A DNA stretch of 64,000 nucleotides, from assembly GCF_014145615.1 (NCBI RefSeq), contig NZ_JACIVH010000066.1, positions 5,001 through 69,000 on the forward strand, in the 5' to 3' direction. Positions 6,464 to 15,337 of the stretch are shown here, piece after piece. Both the position numbers and the translations under genes were made by a program. This DNA is from Limosilactobacillus balticus (lineage in GTDB: Bacteria > Bacillota > Bacilli > Lactobacillales > Lactobacillaceae). Each line of letters starts with the position of its first letter. Positions within the stretch are counted from its first letter, which is position 1. The notes beneath the pieces are model-generated. The model was not told the origin of the DNA. It did no database searches and saw only the letters and a list, made by a program, of their open reading frames with translations.

Positions 6464-9313
6464 ATGGACAATTCAGTCTTGCAAGACGCAATTTTGAATG
6501 GGCTTATTAGTAATCAATATCAAGGCAATACGTTACTAGGTCCGCAATTATTAACCAATAATCAATCATCGACAATTTGGCAAACGTTACGGCACGAATT
6601 GCTGTCATGTAAAAACTTTACGTGGTCAGTCGCCTTTATTACGTTAGACATGTTGGTTCCATTTAAGGCGGTGATGGCTGACTTAGCACAGCAGGGAGTA
6701 CGTGGGACCATCATTACCAGTGATTATTTGAACTTTAATCACCCCGCGATGTTTGAAGAATTGCAAAAAATTCCTAATTTAACGGTCAGGATTGCTGATA
6801 TTAATGGATTTCACACTAAGGGGTATTTATTTGATCATGGGGAATATCAGACCGTAATTATTGGGAGTGCTAATTTTACACGGTCTGCTTTGTTAGTTAA
6901 TAAGGAGTGGAATTTGAAATTAAGTTCCCGCCAAGAAGGAAGCCTTTTTCAACAACTAACGGCGGAATTAAATGCTGTTAAACATGAGAGTACTGCTCTA
7001 ACGTCAGATTGGATTGTGGAGTATCGCAAGAATTGGCAACCACCAAAGACTAGGGTGACGCAACCGGAAAAATTAAAACCAATTGAGCCTAATCAAATGC
7101 AACAGGCTGCTTTAGGACAATTAAGTACTCTGATAAAAACTGGCGCTAAAAAAGGACTGGTCGTTTCAGCAACTGGAACTGGAAAAACATATCTAGGGGC
7201 GTTTGCGGTAAAAAAATATCAACCGCGTCGTTTCTTATATATCGTTCATCGAGAACAGATTGCCAAAAAATCGTTAGCTAGTTTTCAACGAGTTATTGGT
7301 GGAAAGAAAACTGATTATGGGTTACTGACAGGTAATCGCCATGATTGGAATGCTAAATATTTATTTGCAACTGTCCAAACACTGAGCCAGCAATCAGTTC
7401 TGGATAAGCTCAAAGCGACCGAATTTGATTACATTTTGATCGATGAGGCCCATCGCGCAGCAGCACCTAGTTATCAACGAATTTTAAACCACTTTATCCC
7501 GCAGTTTTGGTTGGGGATGACTGCAACCCCTGAACGAATGGATAATCAAGATGTGTTTAAGTTATTTGATTATCATTTGGCCTACGAAATTCGTCTGAAA
7601 GATGCATTGGCTGCTAAAATGTTAACTCCCTTTCATTATGTAGGGGTCACCGATTATGAAGTTGATGGCGAAGTTATTACTGAGACTTCTAAGTTAAATC
7701 AATTGATTGCTGCAAAACGGGTTAATTATGTTCTTAGTCAATTAGACTACTATGGATACTGTGGGGAGCAGCCTCGTGGATTAGTATTTTGTAGTCGGCA
7801 GACAGAAGCAAAAGAATTGGCAGTTCAATTTAATGCGGCTGACCATCCTGCGATTGCATTAACGAATCAAAGTAGCAGTCAAGAGCGGGCAAAGGCAGTT
7901 GAACAATTGGAAGCAGGAAAGATTGAGTATATTATTACCGTCGATCTTTTTAATGAAGGAGTCGATATTCCATCAGTAAATCAGATTGTAATGATGCGCA
8001 ATACCCAGTCACCAATTGTTTTTACCCAACAACTAGGGCGCGGATTGCGTAAATACCCTGGTAAAGATTTTGTGACAGTAATTGATTTTATTGGAAATTA
8101 TCAGCATAACTACATGATTCCTCTTGCGCTTAATCAGGATAATAGTCGAAGTAAGGATCAAGCGCGTCGTGAAGTTAAGGTACCAACTAATTTTGATGTT
8201 TCAACTATTAACTTTACGAAGGTTGCCGAAGAACAAATTTTAGCTTCTCTTGATAAGGTTAAATTGGACTCGATGCGTGAATTACGGCAGGCATACCATG
8301 ATTTAACTAACCAACTAGGGAAAACACCGTTGCTGAATGACTTTTATCGTTATGGTTCGGTTGATCCCCGAGTATTTGCGCAAAATACCCAACTCAACCA
8401 TTATGGTGACTTTTTAGAGAAGATGGGGACCGAACTTAAATTAACTAATTATGAGCGACAAGTACTGGCCTTTTTAACTAAAGAGCTTCTTAATGGTAAA
8501 CGGCCACATGAATTGATCTTCCTTCAATGTTTACTCCGCGGGACGTGTTCAATTGATGCTTTTAAAGCAAAACTAGAGCAGCAAAATATTCGTGTTACAC
8601 CAGCTGTTTTACAATCAGTTGATGATATTTTAAGCTTGCAATTCTTTAATGTAAAAGCTGGTAAACAGTTAAAAAAGGATCAGTATGGCGGACAGCCGAT
8701 TGTTGATCATCCAGATTTATTAACGTATCAGTTAAATTCAAAAATTCGAGCAGGACTAGAAAGTCACAATGATTTCAAGCGCTTGTTTACCGATGTATTA
8801 ACAACGGGACTTGAAATCGCTAAGCAATATGATTTTAAGCAAGTGTTTACTCTTTATCAGCAATATGATCGAAAAGATGTTTGTCGCTTATTAAATTGGC
8901 CCCTCGACGTAAGTGCTCCGTTATATGGGTACCGAGTAGCAGAAGATGTTTGTCCAATTTTCATTACCTACCATAAGGATGCGGAAGAAAAAAGAAATGC
9001 TATCTATAATAATCAATTACAAGATGGCCGTTCATTGCGCTGGTACACACGGACGCCTCGTCATCTTTCATCTGATGAAGTGCAGCGGTTGCTTGCAGGG
9101 GTAAAAGAGGGCAAACCACAAGTAAAGTTACACTTATTTGTCAAACAGAGCGATGCGGTTGGCAAGGAATTTTATTATTTAGGTCCCGCTTATATTCAAC
9201 CGGACTCAGTAAAAGAAGAATTGGTTGGTCCAAAGAAAAAAGCAGCAGTGGGGATGGATTTAGTCTTAGAACATCCGCTAACCCCGGCGATGATGAATCT
9301 ATTAGTGATGTAA
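6464..9313 (+). CDS. PLD nuclease-like / superfamily 2 helicase / DUF3427 protein
   Basis: 949 residues from ATG 6464 (AGAAAGG upstream). An N-terminal phospholipase D-like domain carries one HxK motif (FHTKGYLF) with the following GSANFTRSAL. It is followed by a DEAD/DEAH helicase core: Walker A SATGTGKT, DEAH in LIDEAHRAAA, motif III GMTATPERMD and motif VI QQLGRGLRKYPGK. The C-terminal third matches DUF3427 (YRVAEDVCPIFITYHK). This architecture is widespread in Firmicutes; it is presumed to act on damaged or foreign nucleic acid, but no function is proven. There is no accompanying restriction gene nearby. Confidence 0.88.
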   Translation: MDNSVLQDAILNGLISNQYQGNTLLGPQLLTNNQSSTIWQTLRHELLSCKNFTWSVAFITLDMLVPFKAVMADLAQQGVRGTIITSDYLNFNHPAMFEELQKIPNLTVRIADINGFHTKGYLFDHGEYQTVIIGSANFTRSALLVNKEWNLKLSSRQEGSLFQQLTAELNAVKHESTALTSDWIVEYRKNWQPPKTRVTQPEKLKPIEPNQMQQAALGQLSTLIKTGAKKGLVVSATGTGKTYLGAFAVKKYQPRRFLYIVHREQIAKKSLASFQRVIGGKKTDYGLLTGNRHDWNAKYLFATVQTLSQQSVLDKLKATEFDYILIDEAHRAAAPSYQRILNHFIPQFWLGMTATPERMDNQDVFKLFDYHLAYEIRLKDALAAKMLTPFHYVGVTDYEVDGEVITETSKLNQLIAAKRVNYVLSQLDYYGYCGEQPRGLVFCSRQTEAKELAVQFNAADHPAIALTNQSSSQERAKAVEQLEAGKIEYIITVDLFNEGVDIPSVNQIVMMRNTQSPIVFTQQLGRGLRKYPGKDFVTVIDFIGNYQHNYMIPLALNQDNSRSKDQARREVKVPTNFDVSTINFTKVAEEQILASLDKVKLDSMRELRQAYHDLTNQLGKTPLLNDFYRYGSVDPRVFAQNTQLNHYGDFLEKMGTELKLTNYERQVLAFLTKELLNGKRPHELIFLQCLLRGTCSIDAFKAKLEQQNIRVTPAVLQSVDDILSLQFFNVKAGKQLKKDQYGGQPIVDHPDLLTYQLNSKIRAGLESHNDFKRLFTDVLTTGLEIAKQYDFKQVFTLYQQYDRKDVCRLLNWPLDVSAPLYGYRVAEDVCPIFITYHKDAEEKRNAIYNNQLQDGRSLRWYTRTPRHLSSDEVQRLLAGVKEGKPQVKLHLFVKQSDAVGKEFYYLGPAYIQPDSVKEELVGPKKKAAVGMDLVLEHPLTPAMMNLLVM

Positions 9314-9383
9314 ACGCAACCATATTGCTTTTGTTTTTTACTAAATCTTCTATAATTAAAGACGAAGAAAGAAGATGAATATT

Positions 9384-9662
9384 ATGGCAAAAGGAAAGGT
9401 AAAAACTAGCGATAAGCGTTCAGTTCGGGATGTTAAATTAGATGAATTAGCTGGCTTATTAAATGAATATGATGTCAACACAATGGGGGCCCTAGTAAAG
9501 TCCTTAAAGAAGAGTCAAAAGAAGAATAAGCAAAGCAAGAAAGATGAATTACGCGATACCATTGAACGGCAACAAGAACATATTGATGAACAAAAGGATA
9601 CGATTGATCAACTTAATAATCATATCTCCAAATTAATTGATCGTCTTGATACTAAGCTGTAG
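9384..9662 (+). CDS. Small charged coiled-coil protein
   Basis: 92 residues, very rich in Lys, Asp and Gln. The C-terminal half (ERQQEHIDEQKDTIDQLNNH) shows a clear heptad pattern of a coiled coil. GAAAGAAG fits ATG 9384 better than the ATG at 9375, which overlaps it. No family is recognised; similar orphan coiled-coil proteins occur in lactobacilli. It has its own promoter region and a terminator directly after it. Confidence 0.65.
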   Translation: MAKGKVKTSDKRSVRDVKLDELAGLLNEYDVNTMGALVKSLKKSQKKNKQSKKDELRDTIERQQEHIDEQKDTIDQLNNHISKLIDRLDTKL

Positions 9663-9712
9663 AAAAATGAGGCTGAGAAAAAACTTTTGTTTTTTCAACA
9701 GCCTCGTTTTTT
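9663..9712. terminator. Terminator after the coiled-coil gene
   Basis: AAAAATGAGGCTG and CAGCCTCGTTTTT enclose an A/T-rich inner stem and end in a T run. Confidence 0.85.
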
Positions 9713-9788
9713 ATACGAATATTGTTACGATATCGTGGAACTAGCCTTGAGCCTTGTCGAGAAAATTATTTCCCACTTCCATTTTTAA

Positions 9789-11144
9789 TCATTCTTTTTT
9801 ATTTACTGGTTGTTTAAATAAATCATTGAACGCTTCACTGATTGTTGGGTGGGTATAGATTTGGTCACGAAGCATTTGATAGGGGAGTTTTGCCTGCATT
9901 GCCAGAACAATCATGTTGATAATTTCTTGCGCTTCCTGGACATAAAGGGTAGCCCCAATAATTAAGTTCGTTTGTGGATCGACCAATACCTTAAGCAGTC
10001 CACGGGTATCCTTCAATACTTTTGCTTTTGGAATTGCAGCAGCTGGCATCTTAAAGAGCAAGTACTTTTTCCCTTGTTTTTGTGCTTCTTTTTCTGTTAA
10101 ACCGACTTGTGCAAGGGAAGGTTCAATAAAGACATTGGTTGGGACAACTAAACGATCACTAACTCGCCGTTCCTTGTTACCGAATAATTCCTCTTTAATA
10201 ATCCGGAAATCATCAAGTGAAATGTAAGTAAATTGGGGACCACCTTTAACATCTCCGATTGCCCACACATTAGGAACGCTAGTGTGGAGGAGATCATCGA
10301 CAACAATTGCCCCGTTTTTAGCGACCTTAATATCTGTATTTTGCAAATCAAGGGCCGCTGTTGCAGGTTTTCGGCCTGTTGCCACTAAAATTTTATCAGC
10401 AAAAATGGTTGTTTCACGATTATCAGTTCTGGCAAAAGTAATCGCAGCTTGATCATCTTGTTCGCCAATCGCTTTAATATCAACCCCAACTTCAAAGCGA
10501 ACCCCGTTATCCTTAAAGTTTTGGATTACCATTTCAGCCACATCATCATCTTCACGTGGTAGTAAAGTCTGATGGTGATCAAGAACCGTGACGTGTGAAC
10601 CAAAGGAAGTGAACATATTTGCGAATTCAAGACCAATGTAACCGCCACCGATAATCACGAGTTCACGTGGTAACTTAGGCTGATCCATCGCTTGAGTAGA
10701 ATTCATAAGAAATCGACTATCTTTTAATCCAGGAATGTCGGGGATGGTTGGTGTTGCACCAGTATTGATGAAAATATGTTCGCCCTTGTAGGAAAGCGTT
10801 TGCCCATCTGGAGTTTGCACATCAATCGTGTGGTTACCAGTAAAATGAGCGGTTCCATCTAAAACAGTGATATGATCTTCACTTGCTAACATTTGATAAT
10901 TCTTTTGGCGGAGTTGGGATGTCATCACATTTTTTCCATCGACTGCGTCTTCAAATGAGGTTCCATTAGCAGCTTCAATAATTAGCCGTTTGGAGGGAAG
11001 GCAAGCAATATTAATGCAGGTTCCCCCGTACATTTGCTTCGATTTTTCAATAACAAGCACTTGTTCCCCATGTTGAGCGAGAAACTTCGCAAGCGTTTTT
11101 CCGCCCTTGCCAAACCCGATAATAATATTCTTGACTGTTTCCAT
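9789..11144 (-). CDS. rclA: RclA-like pyridine nucleotide-disulfide oxidoreductase
   Basis: 451-residue flavoprotein of the disulfide reductase family. It has an N-terminal FAD site (IIGFGKGGKTLA), the redox pair Cys43/Cys48 in GGTCINIACLPSK, a central NAD(P) fold (VIIGGGYIGLEFA), a second FAD motif (NVWAIGDVKGG) and the C-terminal dimerisation domain with HPTISE. The positions of the redox cysteines agree with RclA, a copper(II)-reducing enzyme protecting against hypochlorous acid in enteric bacteria; other mercuric-reductase-like enzymes are the alternative. It is monocistronic and divergent from the SemiSWEET gene. Confidence 0.83.
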   Translation of the reverse strand: METVKNIIIGFGKGGKTLAKFLAQHGEQVLVIEKSKQMYGGTCINIACLPSKRLIIEAANGTSFEDAVDGKNVMTSQLRQKNYQMLASEDHITVLDGTAHFTGNHTIDVQTPDGQTLSYKGEHIFINTGATPTIPDIPGLKDSRFLMNSTQAMDQPKLPRELVIIGGGYIGLEFANMFTSFGSHVTVLDHHQTLLPREDDDVAEMVIQNFKDNGVRFEVGVDIKAIGEQDDQAAITFARTDNRETTIFADKILVATGRKPATAALDLQNTDIKVAKNGAIVVDDLLHTSVPNVWAIGDVKGGPQFTYISLDDFRIIKEELFGNKERRVSDRLVVPTNVFIEPSLAQVGLTEKEAQKQGKKYLLFKMPAAAIPKAKVLKDTRGLLKVLVDPQTNLIIGATLYVQEAQEIINMIVLAMQAKLPYQMLRDQIYTHPTISEAFNDLFKQPVNKKE

Positions 11145-11430
11145 TAAAAGGCCTCCAAAGTTGAAATTATTTTACATACTTTGAAATTATACTAAGAATA
11201 AACGTTTTGTCACTTAAAACGCTTAAATAAGACAAATATGCAGTTTGCATTTTACTGAACAAAGTGTTAGGATAATATCGTAAATATATTAGTCCCAACT
11301 GCAGTCAGAACTTGTATATTAAAGAAAAACGTATTATATAAACATTGTACATTATTGATCATAAAGAGTGTGCTATCGAAATAAAACGTTTTACTGATTT
11401 ACAAAAAGTTTTGATTGAGGAGAGATTATA
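11145..11430. other. Divergent promoter region, rclA-like and SemiSWEET genes
   Basis: No gene is present. A short inverted repeat, ATGCA-GTT-TGCAT, lies at 11238-11250, about 95 bases from the flavoprotein start. The AT-rich stretch towards 11400 contains palindromic AAAACGTTTT (cre-like but not matching the consensus). GAGGAGAG at about 11418 is the ribosome site for the SemiSWEET gene. Confidence 0.4.
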
Positions 11431-11751
11431 ATGAAAGCTGCACATTTAGTAGAACACCCCAAAAAAGTAAATGAAAAGAAAACAGTTATTCAAGAGACCA
11501 AGTTTATCGACATCTTGAGTAAAGTTGCAACAGTTGTAGCTATTTTGATGTATGTATCTTACATTTCACAGATTAAGAATAATTTGGCAGGAAATTATGG
11601 TGCTCCTTTACAACCATTAGTGGCAGCGCTTAACTGTACGTTATGGTGCATTTATGCTTACTTCAAACAACAACGTGATTGGCCAGTCTTCTGGGCAAAT
11701 TTCCCTGGCATTATTTTTGGCTTAATCACCTTTATCACATGTTTACATTAG
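11431..11751 (+). CDS. SemiSWEET sugar transporter (first copy)
   Basis: 106 residues: a polar N-terminus of about 28 residues, then three membrane helices of a single SWEET/MtN3 repeat with the PQ-loop-like APLQP motif and NCTLW in the third helix. Bacterial SemiSWEETs dimerise to form a passive sugar channel. A paralogue with the same core lies at 28514-28789, beside a sugar kinase and a LacI regulator. This copy stands alone and has a longer N-terminal tail. Confidence 0.88.
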   Translation: MKAAHLVEHPKKVNEKKTVIQETKFIDILSKVATVVAILMYVSYISQIKNNLAGNYGAPLQPLVAALNCTLWCIYAYFKQQRDWPVFWANFPGIIFGLITFITCLH

Positions 11752-11752
11752 G

Positions 11753-11799
11753 AAAAATAGGATTGAGGGAAAATGAGATTTTCTCCAATCCTATTTTTT
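11753..11799 (+). terminator. Terminator after SemiSWEET 1
   Basis: AAAAATAGGATTG pairs with CAATCCTATTTTT. Confidence 0.85.
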
Positions 11800-11860
11800 A
11801 TACGCTAATTCTCGACTCTATGATATAATGAATCGAACATATGTTTAGAGGTGAGTAGAG

Positions 11861-12565
11861 ATGCTAAAAGATGGGATGCCAGTAGTTCACTTTAGTTCTT
11901 TTGCGCCGGTGACAGAGATGATTTTACAGTCGTTGCCGGTTGAAAGGAACAAAGAGGCTCAGAAGGCGCCAGCCATTAAAAACTTTGATTAATTGCGTCA
12001 ACGATTAAATAGTCAAGCACGATTTCTTATTTTGGACCTTGAGTTTTTTCAAGATCAGCAGAAGCATCGAAATGGAGTTGCCCAGATTGCAGGGAGAATG
12101 TTTGAAACACAAAGCAGCTTTAATTACTACCTCTATGCCCAGAATATGTCTGCTGAGCGGCAATTGGCTTTTTTACGACAATATGACCTTCGCCTTTCGG
12201 AAGTAAATGAATATGAGGTTAGACAGATTTTTAACCGGATTTTTCATTTCATTGCGGTAGAACGCCCCGACTATATTGTGAGTTGGGATAATGGAACTGA
12301 CTTTGAATCGTTGAATTATGAAGCAAATCGATTAAAGATTAGGAAAGAGGATCGTCCTTGGCGCACAATTCAGTCGTTAGATCTGGAAAAATTAGTTGCT
12401 AAAGAAGTATGGAAAAGTAAAAGTGGGATCAGTCTGGAAAAGATGTGTCGGTTGTTGCATCTTCCTCGGGTTAAATACCATCAAGCCCAAAATGATGTGA
12501 TAGCGATTGAACAAATCTTGAAATTTTATGCTCGCGATTTAGAGCGTGAATTAAATTATCGCTGA
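11861..12565 (+). pseudogene. DEDDh 3'-5' exonuclease-like gene, split by an in-frame TAA
   Basis: ATG 11861 (GAGGTGAG upstream) opens a 43-codon frame that stops at TAA 11990-11992. The same frame continues at once (TTG 11993) through 190 residues to 12565. The downstream part has exonuclease motifs: DLEFF (motif I), SWDNGTDFESL (motif II) and HQAQNDVIAIEQ (motif III, with its His and Asp). No ribosome site precedes TTG 11993 at a useful distance. The simplest reading is one protein of about 234 residues interrupted by a nonsense change. Coupled translation of two proteins or stop readthrough is possible. Confidence 0.65.
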
Positions 12566-12640
12566 TCATTACCAAAACTTAAAATTTAGTTCATGATTTA
12601 TCCCGATTGACTTTTTATAATTAGTAACAATTGAAAGAAG

Positions 12641-13375
12641 GTGAACGAGATAAATTTCATTTTTCGACTGCTTAAGCGGATATTTATAATAGGACTTTTA
12701 GTAGGTGGAGGATGGCTTTATTTCAATGATGCACGGGTTCAAGCAACTGCAAACCAAACTGCATGGAACGTTCGTGATCGTATTGCTAAGTTAATTGGTA
12801 AAGACGATACAAATTCAAACGATAATTCTAATCTGCACTTAAACGATGCAAATAACGGTTCTTCTAAAAATGAACAAGAACCAACGACAGAACAACAAAC
12901 GAGTACACAAACTTCGATTCCGTCTACTGGACGATGGGCGACTAATCAAGCAACGGTTTATGTAAATACAAATAATGCTCAACTTGATGCAGCTACTAAT
13001 ACTGCAATTCAAAACTGGAATCAAACCGGGGCATTTACATTCAAACCAGTAAACAATCAAAGTAAAGCGGATATTGTTGTAACGACGATGAACCGCTCTG
13101 ATTCAAATGCTGCTGGGTTAACGAAGACGTCCTCGAATTCGTTGACAAGAAGATTTATGCATGCAACGGTGTATTTAAATACATATTATTTAACTGACCC
13201 AAGCTATGGCTATAGTCAGGAACGAATTGTTAATACAGCCGAACACGAACTGGGACATGCGATTGGACTTGATCATACCAATGCTGTTTCGGTAATGCAG
13301 CCTGCTGGATCATTCTATACGATTCAACCAGATGATGTGCAAGCGGTACAAAAACTATATACTAATAATAAATAA
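12641..13375 (+). CDS. Matrixin-like secreted or anchored zinc metalloprotease
   Basis: 244 residues if GTG 12641 is used. An N-terminal hydrophobic segment (residues 10-28) anchors or exports it, then a Ser/Thr/Asn/Gln-rich linker (about 55-95) leads to a metzincin domain. The zinc motif HELGHAIGLDH (His202, His206, His212, with Glu203) is followed by the Met-turn at VMQP (Met219). Matrixin-like proteins of lactobacilli are presumed cell-surface proteases of unknown target. The start is odd: the ribosome site AAGGTGA overlaps the GTG and is best placed for ATA 12650. Confidence 0.85.
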   Translation: MNEINFIFRLLKRIFIIGLLVGGGWLYFNDARVQATANQTAWNVRDRIAKLIGKDDTNSNDNSNLHLNDANNGSSKNEQEPTTEQQTSTQTSIPSTGRWATNQATVYVNTNNAQLDAATNTAIQNWNQTGAFTFKPVNNQSKADIVVTTMNRSDSNAAGLTKTSSNSLTRRFMHATVYLNTYYLTDPSYGYSQERIVNTAEHELGHAIGLDHTNAVSVMQPAGSFYTIQPDDVQAVQKLYTNNK

Positions 13376-13376
13376 A

Positions 13377-13420
13377 AATAGCGGGACTGAAAGAAGTGAA
13401 TTTCTCTCAGCCTCGCTATT
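13377..13420. terminator. Bidirectional terminator between protease and P-type ATPase genes
   Basis: AATAGCGGGACTGA and CTCAGCCTCGCTATT form the stem. There are T-rich tails on both strands, fitting the convergent genes. Confidence 0.8.
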
Positions 13421-13424
13421 ATAT

Positions 13425-15233
13425 TTAGTCTGTCATTTTCCGCGCTTTTAGTGCCCACAGGATAGAAACAGTATCAATTATTTCCTGTAACATGGCGCCG
13501 AAAAAGGCTGGAATAATTCCGGTACTAGCAATAAGCATTAAGATAGTACAGATTGCAATTCCGATTAGGACCGCTTGTTTTGCGATTCGCAGAGTTTCCT
13601 GAGAAATGCTAACGGCTTTTGCGACTCGCAAAAGGTCGTCTTTTAGGATGACAACTGCAGCAGATTCACTAGCAGCAGTTGATCCGTGAGCCCCCATTGC
13701 AATTCCAACATCAGCTGTCACAAGAGAAGGTGCGTCATTTACGCCATCGCCAACCATGAAAACAGGATGTTCATTTGTTGGAATGGCTTTGAGTGCATTG
13801 ATTTTATCTTGTGGAAGAAGATCGGCTTTAACTTGGGTGATCCCTACTTGTTGAGCAACTTTATCTGCAATAACAGCTTGGTCGCCAGTTAACATTAATA
13901 GATTGGTAACACCAAGCTGTTTTAACTGGTCCATTGTTTGCTTTGCTTCAGGACGAATATGGTCGATAAAAGTGATTGCGCCATAGTATTGCCCATCAAC
14001 GCTCACATAGATAGCTGTTACTGCCAAAATCTGGTCAAGATTTTCAGGTGATACGAATTTTAATTTTCCTACTTTAACTTCCTGTCCATCAACAGTTGCT
14101 AAAATTCCTTTACCGGTTATTTCTTTAAGTTGATCAACGGTTGATAAGGGAATGTTATACGCAGTGGCGTAAGAAAGCAGTGAGCGTGCTAGGATATGTG
14201 ATGATTGTTGTTCGGCGCTTGCTGCGTAATGGAGAAGCTGGGCTGAATCAATTTTTCCTGTTGGTAAGATTTTATCAACGGTCAATTGACCCCTTGTAAT
14301 AGTTCCTGTTTTATCAAATGCACCAGTTTTAGCAACCGCTAGTTTCTCCAGTACGCTCCCTGTTTTGACAACAATTCCGTTTCGTGAAGCTCGGCTCATT
14401 CCAGAAACCATTGCCACAGGAGCTGCGAGGATTAACGGACATGGTGAAGCGACAACGAGAACTTCCGCAAATCGTTCAGGATGTCCGGAAAGTGCCCATG
14501 CAAGTGAAGAGATAATAATAGCAATAATTGTAAATGGTACAGCGTATCGGTCAGCTAATCGAACAAAGTGGGCAGGAGTTGATTCAGCTTCCTTAACCAA
14601 TTTAACGAGTTGCTGATATTGACTATCTTTTGCTAGCTTGGTGACTTGTAAAGTAGTGGCATTATCACCATTAACTGATCCGGACATCACTTCGTCACCA
14701 GCCGTTTTTGAAACTGGCCGTGACTCACCGGTTAATGAAGATTCGTCAAACAAGCCCTCACCATTTTTAATAATTCCATCGACTGGTACTAATTCTCCAG
14801 GTTTAACAATAAGCTGATCGCCAACTTTGACATCGTTAACTGAGATATCGTTAGTTTTACCATTGGTGATTAAATGTGCCGTTTGCGGTGAATTATTAAG
14901 TAATGCTTTTAATTCAGTACTTGCTTTTTTGGCGGCATAATCTTCTAAGGCATCTCCTCCGGTTAACATTACAAGAATAACCATGGCTGCCCAGTATTCA
15001 CCAACAGCTAGCGTTGCCACAACAGCCATAATGGCAAGTAAATCAACGCCATATTTACCACTACGAATAGTTTTTATCATGCCAACAAACATTGAAAAAG
15101 CAACAATTGCCCCAACGACAGTGACCAAAATTTGTGCAAAGAGGTGTAAATGGAATCCAAATTGGAGTACAACTGCGATTGCGGCAATTACTAAGATGAT
15201 AATTAATTTTTGCTTATTAGATAGTTTTTTCAT
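13425..15233 (-). CDS. P1B-type heavy-metal-transporting ATPase
   Basis: 602 residues: membrane helices without an N-terminal metal-binding domain, actuator motif LTGESRPV, the membrane metal site SPC (VVASPCPLILAAP), phosphorylation site DKTGTITRG and hinge MVGDGVNDAPSL. The SPC motif is that of P1B-4-like pumps (Co, Zn or Fe export). The nucleotide-domain His-Pro signature is SSHILARS here, with the His kept but Pro replaced by Ile. Zn/Cd or Fe efflux is likely; the metal cannot be fixed from sequence. It is monocistronic, with divergent transcription to the phosphopentomutase-like gene. Confidence 0.88.
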   Translation of the reverse strand: MKKLSNKQKLIIILVIAAIAVVLQFGFHLHLFAQILVTVVGAIVAFSMFVGMIKTIRSGKYGVDLLAIMAVVATLAVGEYWAAMVILVMLTGGDALEDYAAKKASTELKALLNNSPQTAHLITNGKTNDISVNDVKVGDQLIVKPGELVPVDGIIKNGEGLFDESSLTGESRPVSKTAGDEVMSGSVNGDNATTLQVTKLAKDSQYQQLVKLVKEAESTPAHFVRLADRYAVPFTIIAIIISSLAWALSGHPERFAEVLVVASPCPLILAAPVAMVSGMSRASRNGIVVKTGSVLEKLAVAKTGAFDKTGTITRGQLTVDKILPTGKIDSAQLLHYAASAEQQSSHILARSLLSYATAYNIPLSTVDQLKEITGKGILATVDGQEVKVGKLKFVSPENLDQILAVTAIYVSVDGQYYGAITFIDHIRPEAKQTMDQLKQLGVTNLLMLTGDQAVIADKVAQQVGITQVKADLLPQDKINALKAIPTNEHPVFMVGDGVNDAPSLVTADVGIAMGAHGSTAASESAAVVILKDDLLRVAKAVSISQETLRIAKQAVLIGIAICTILMLIASTGIIPAFFGAMLQEIIDTVSILWALKARKMTD

Positions 15234-15337
15234 AATACCCCCGCTTAGTCCTAATACTTTCTACACTTTAATTATAGAGTTTTTATGCAGTGATATAATA
15301 AAAAATTAGAAATATTAAGGGGAACTGGTGAAAAATA

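Noticed and set aside
10148-10351. Minus-strand 67-aa frame inside the RclA-like gene
   Set aside because: Alternative frame within a clear gene.
11238-11250. Inverted repeat ATGCA-GTT-TGCAT as a regulator site
   Set aside because: Only five bases per arm and not near a recognisable promoter element; chance is likely.
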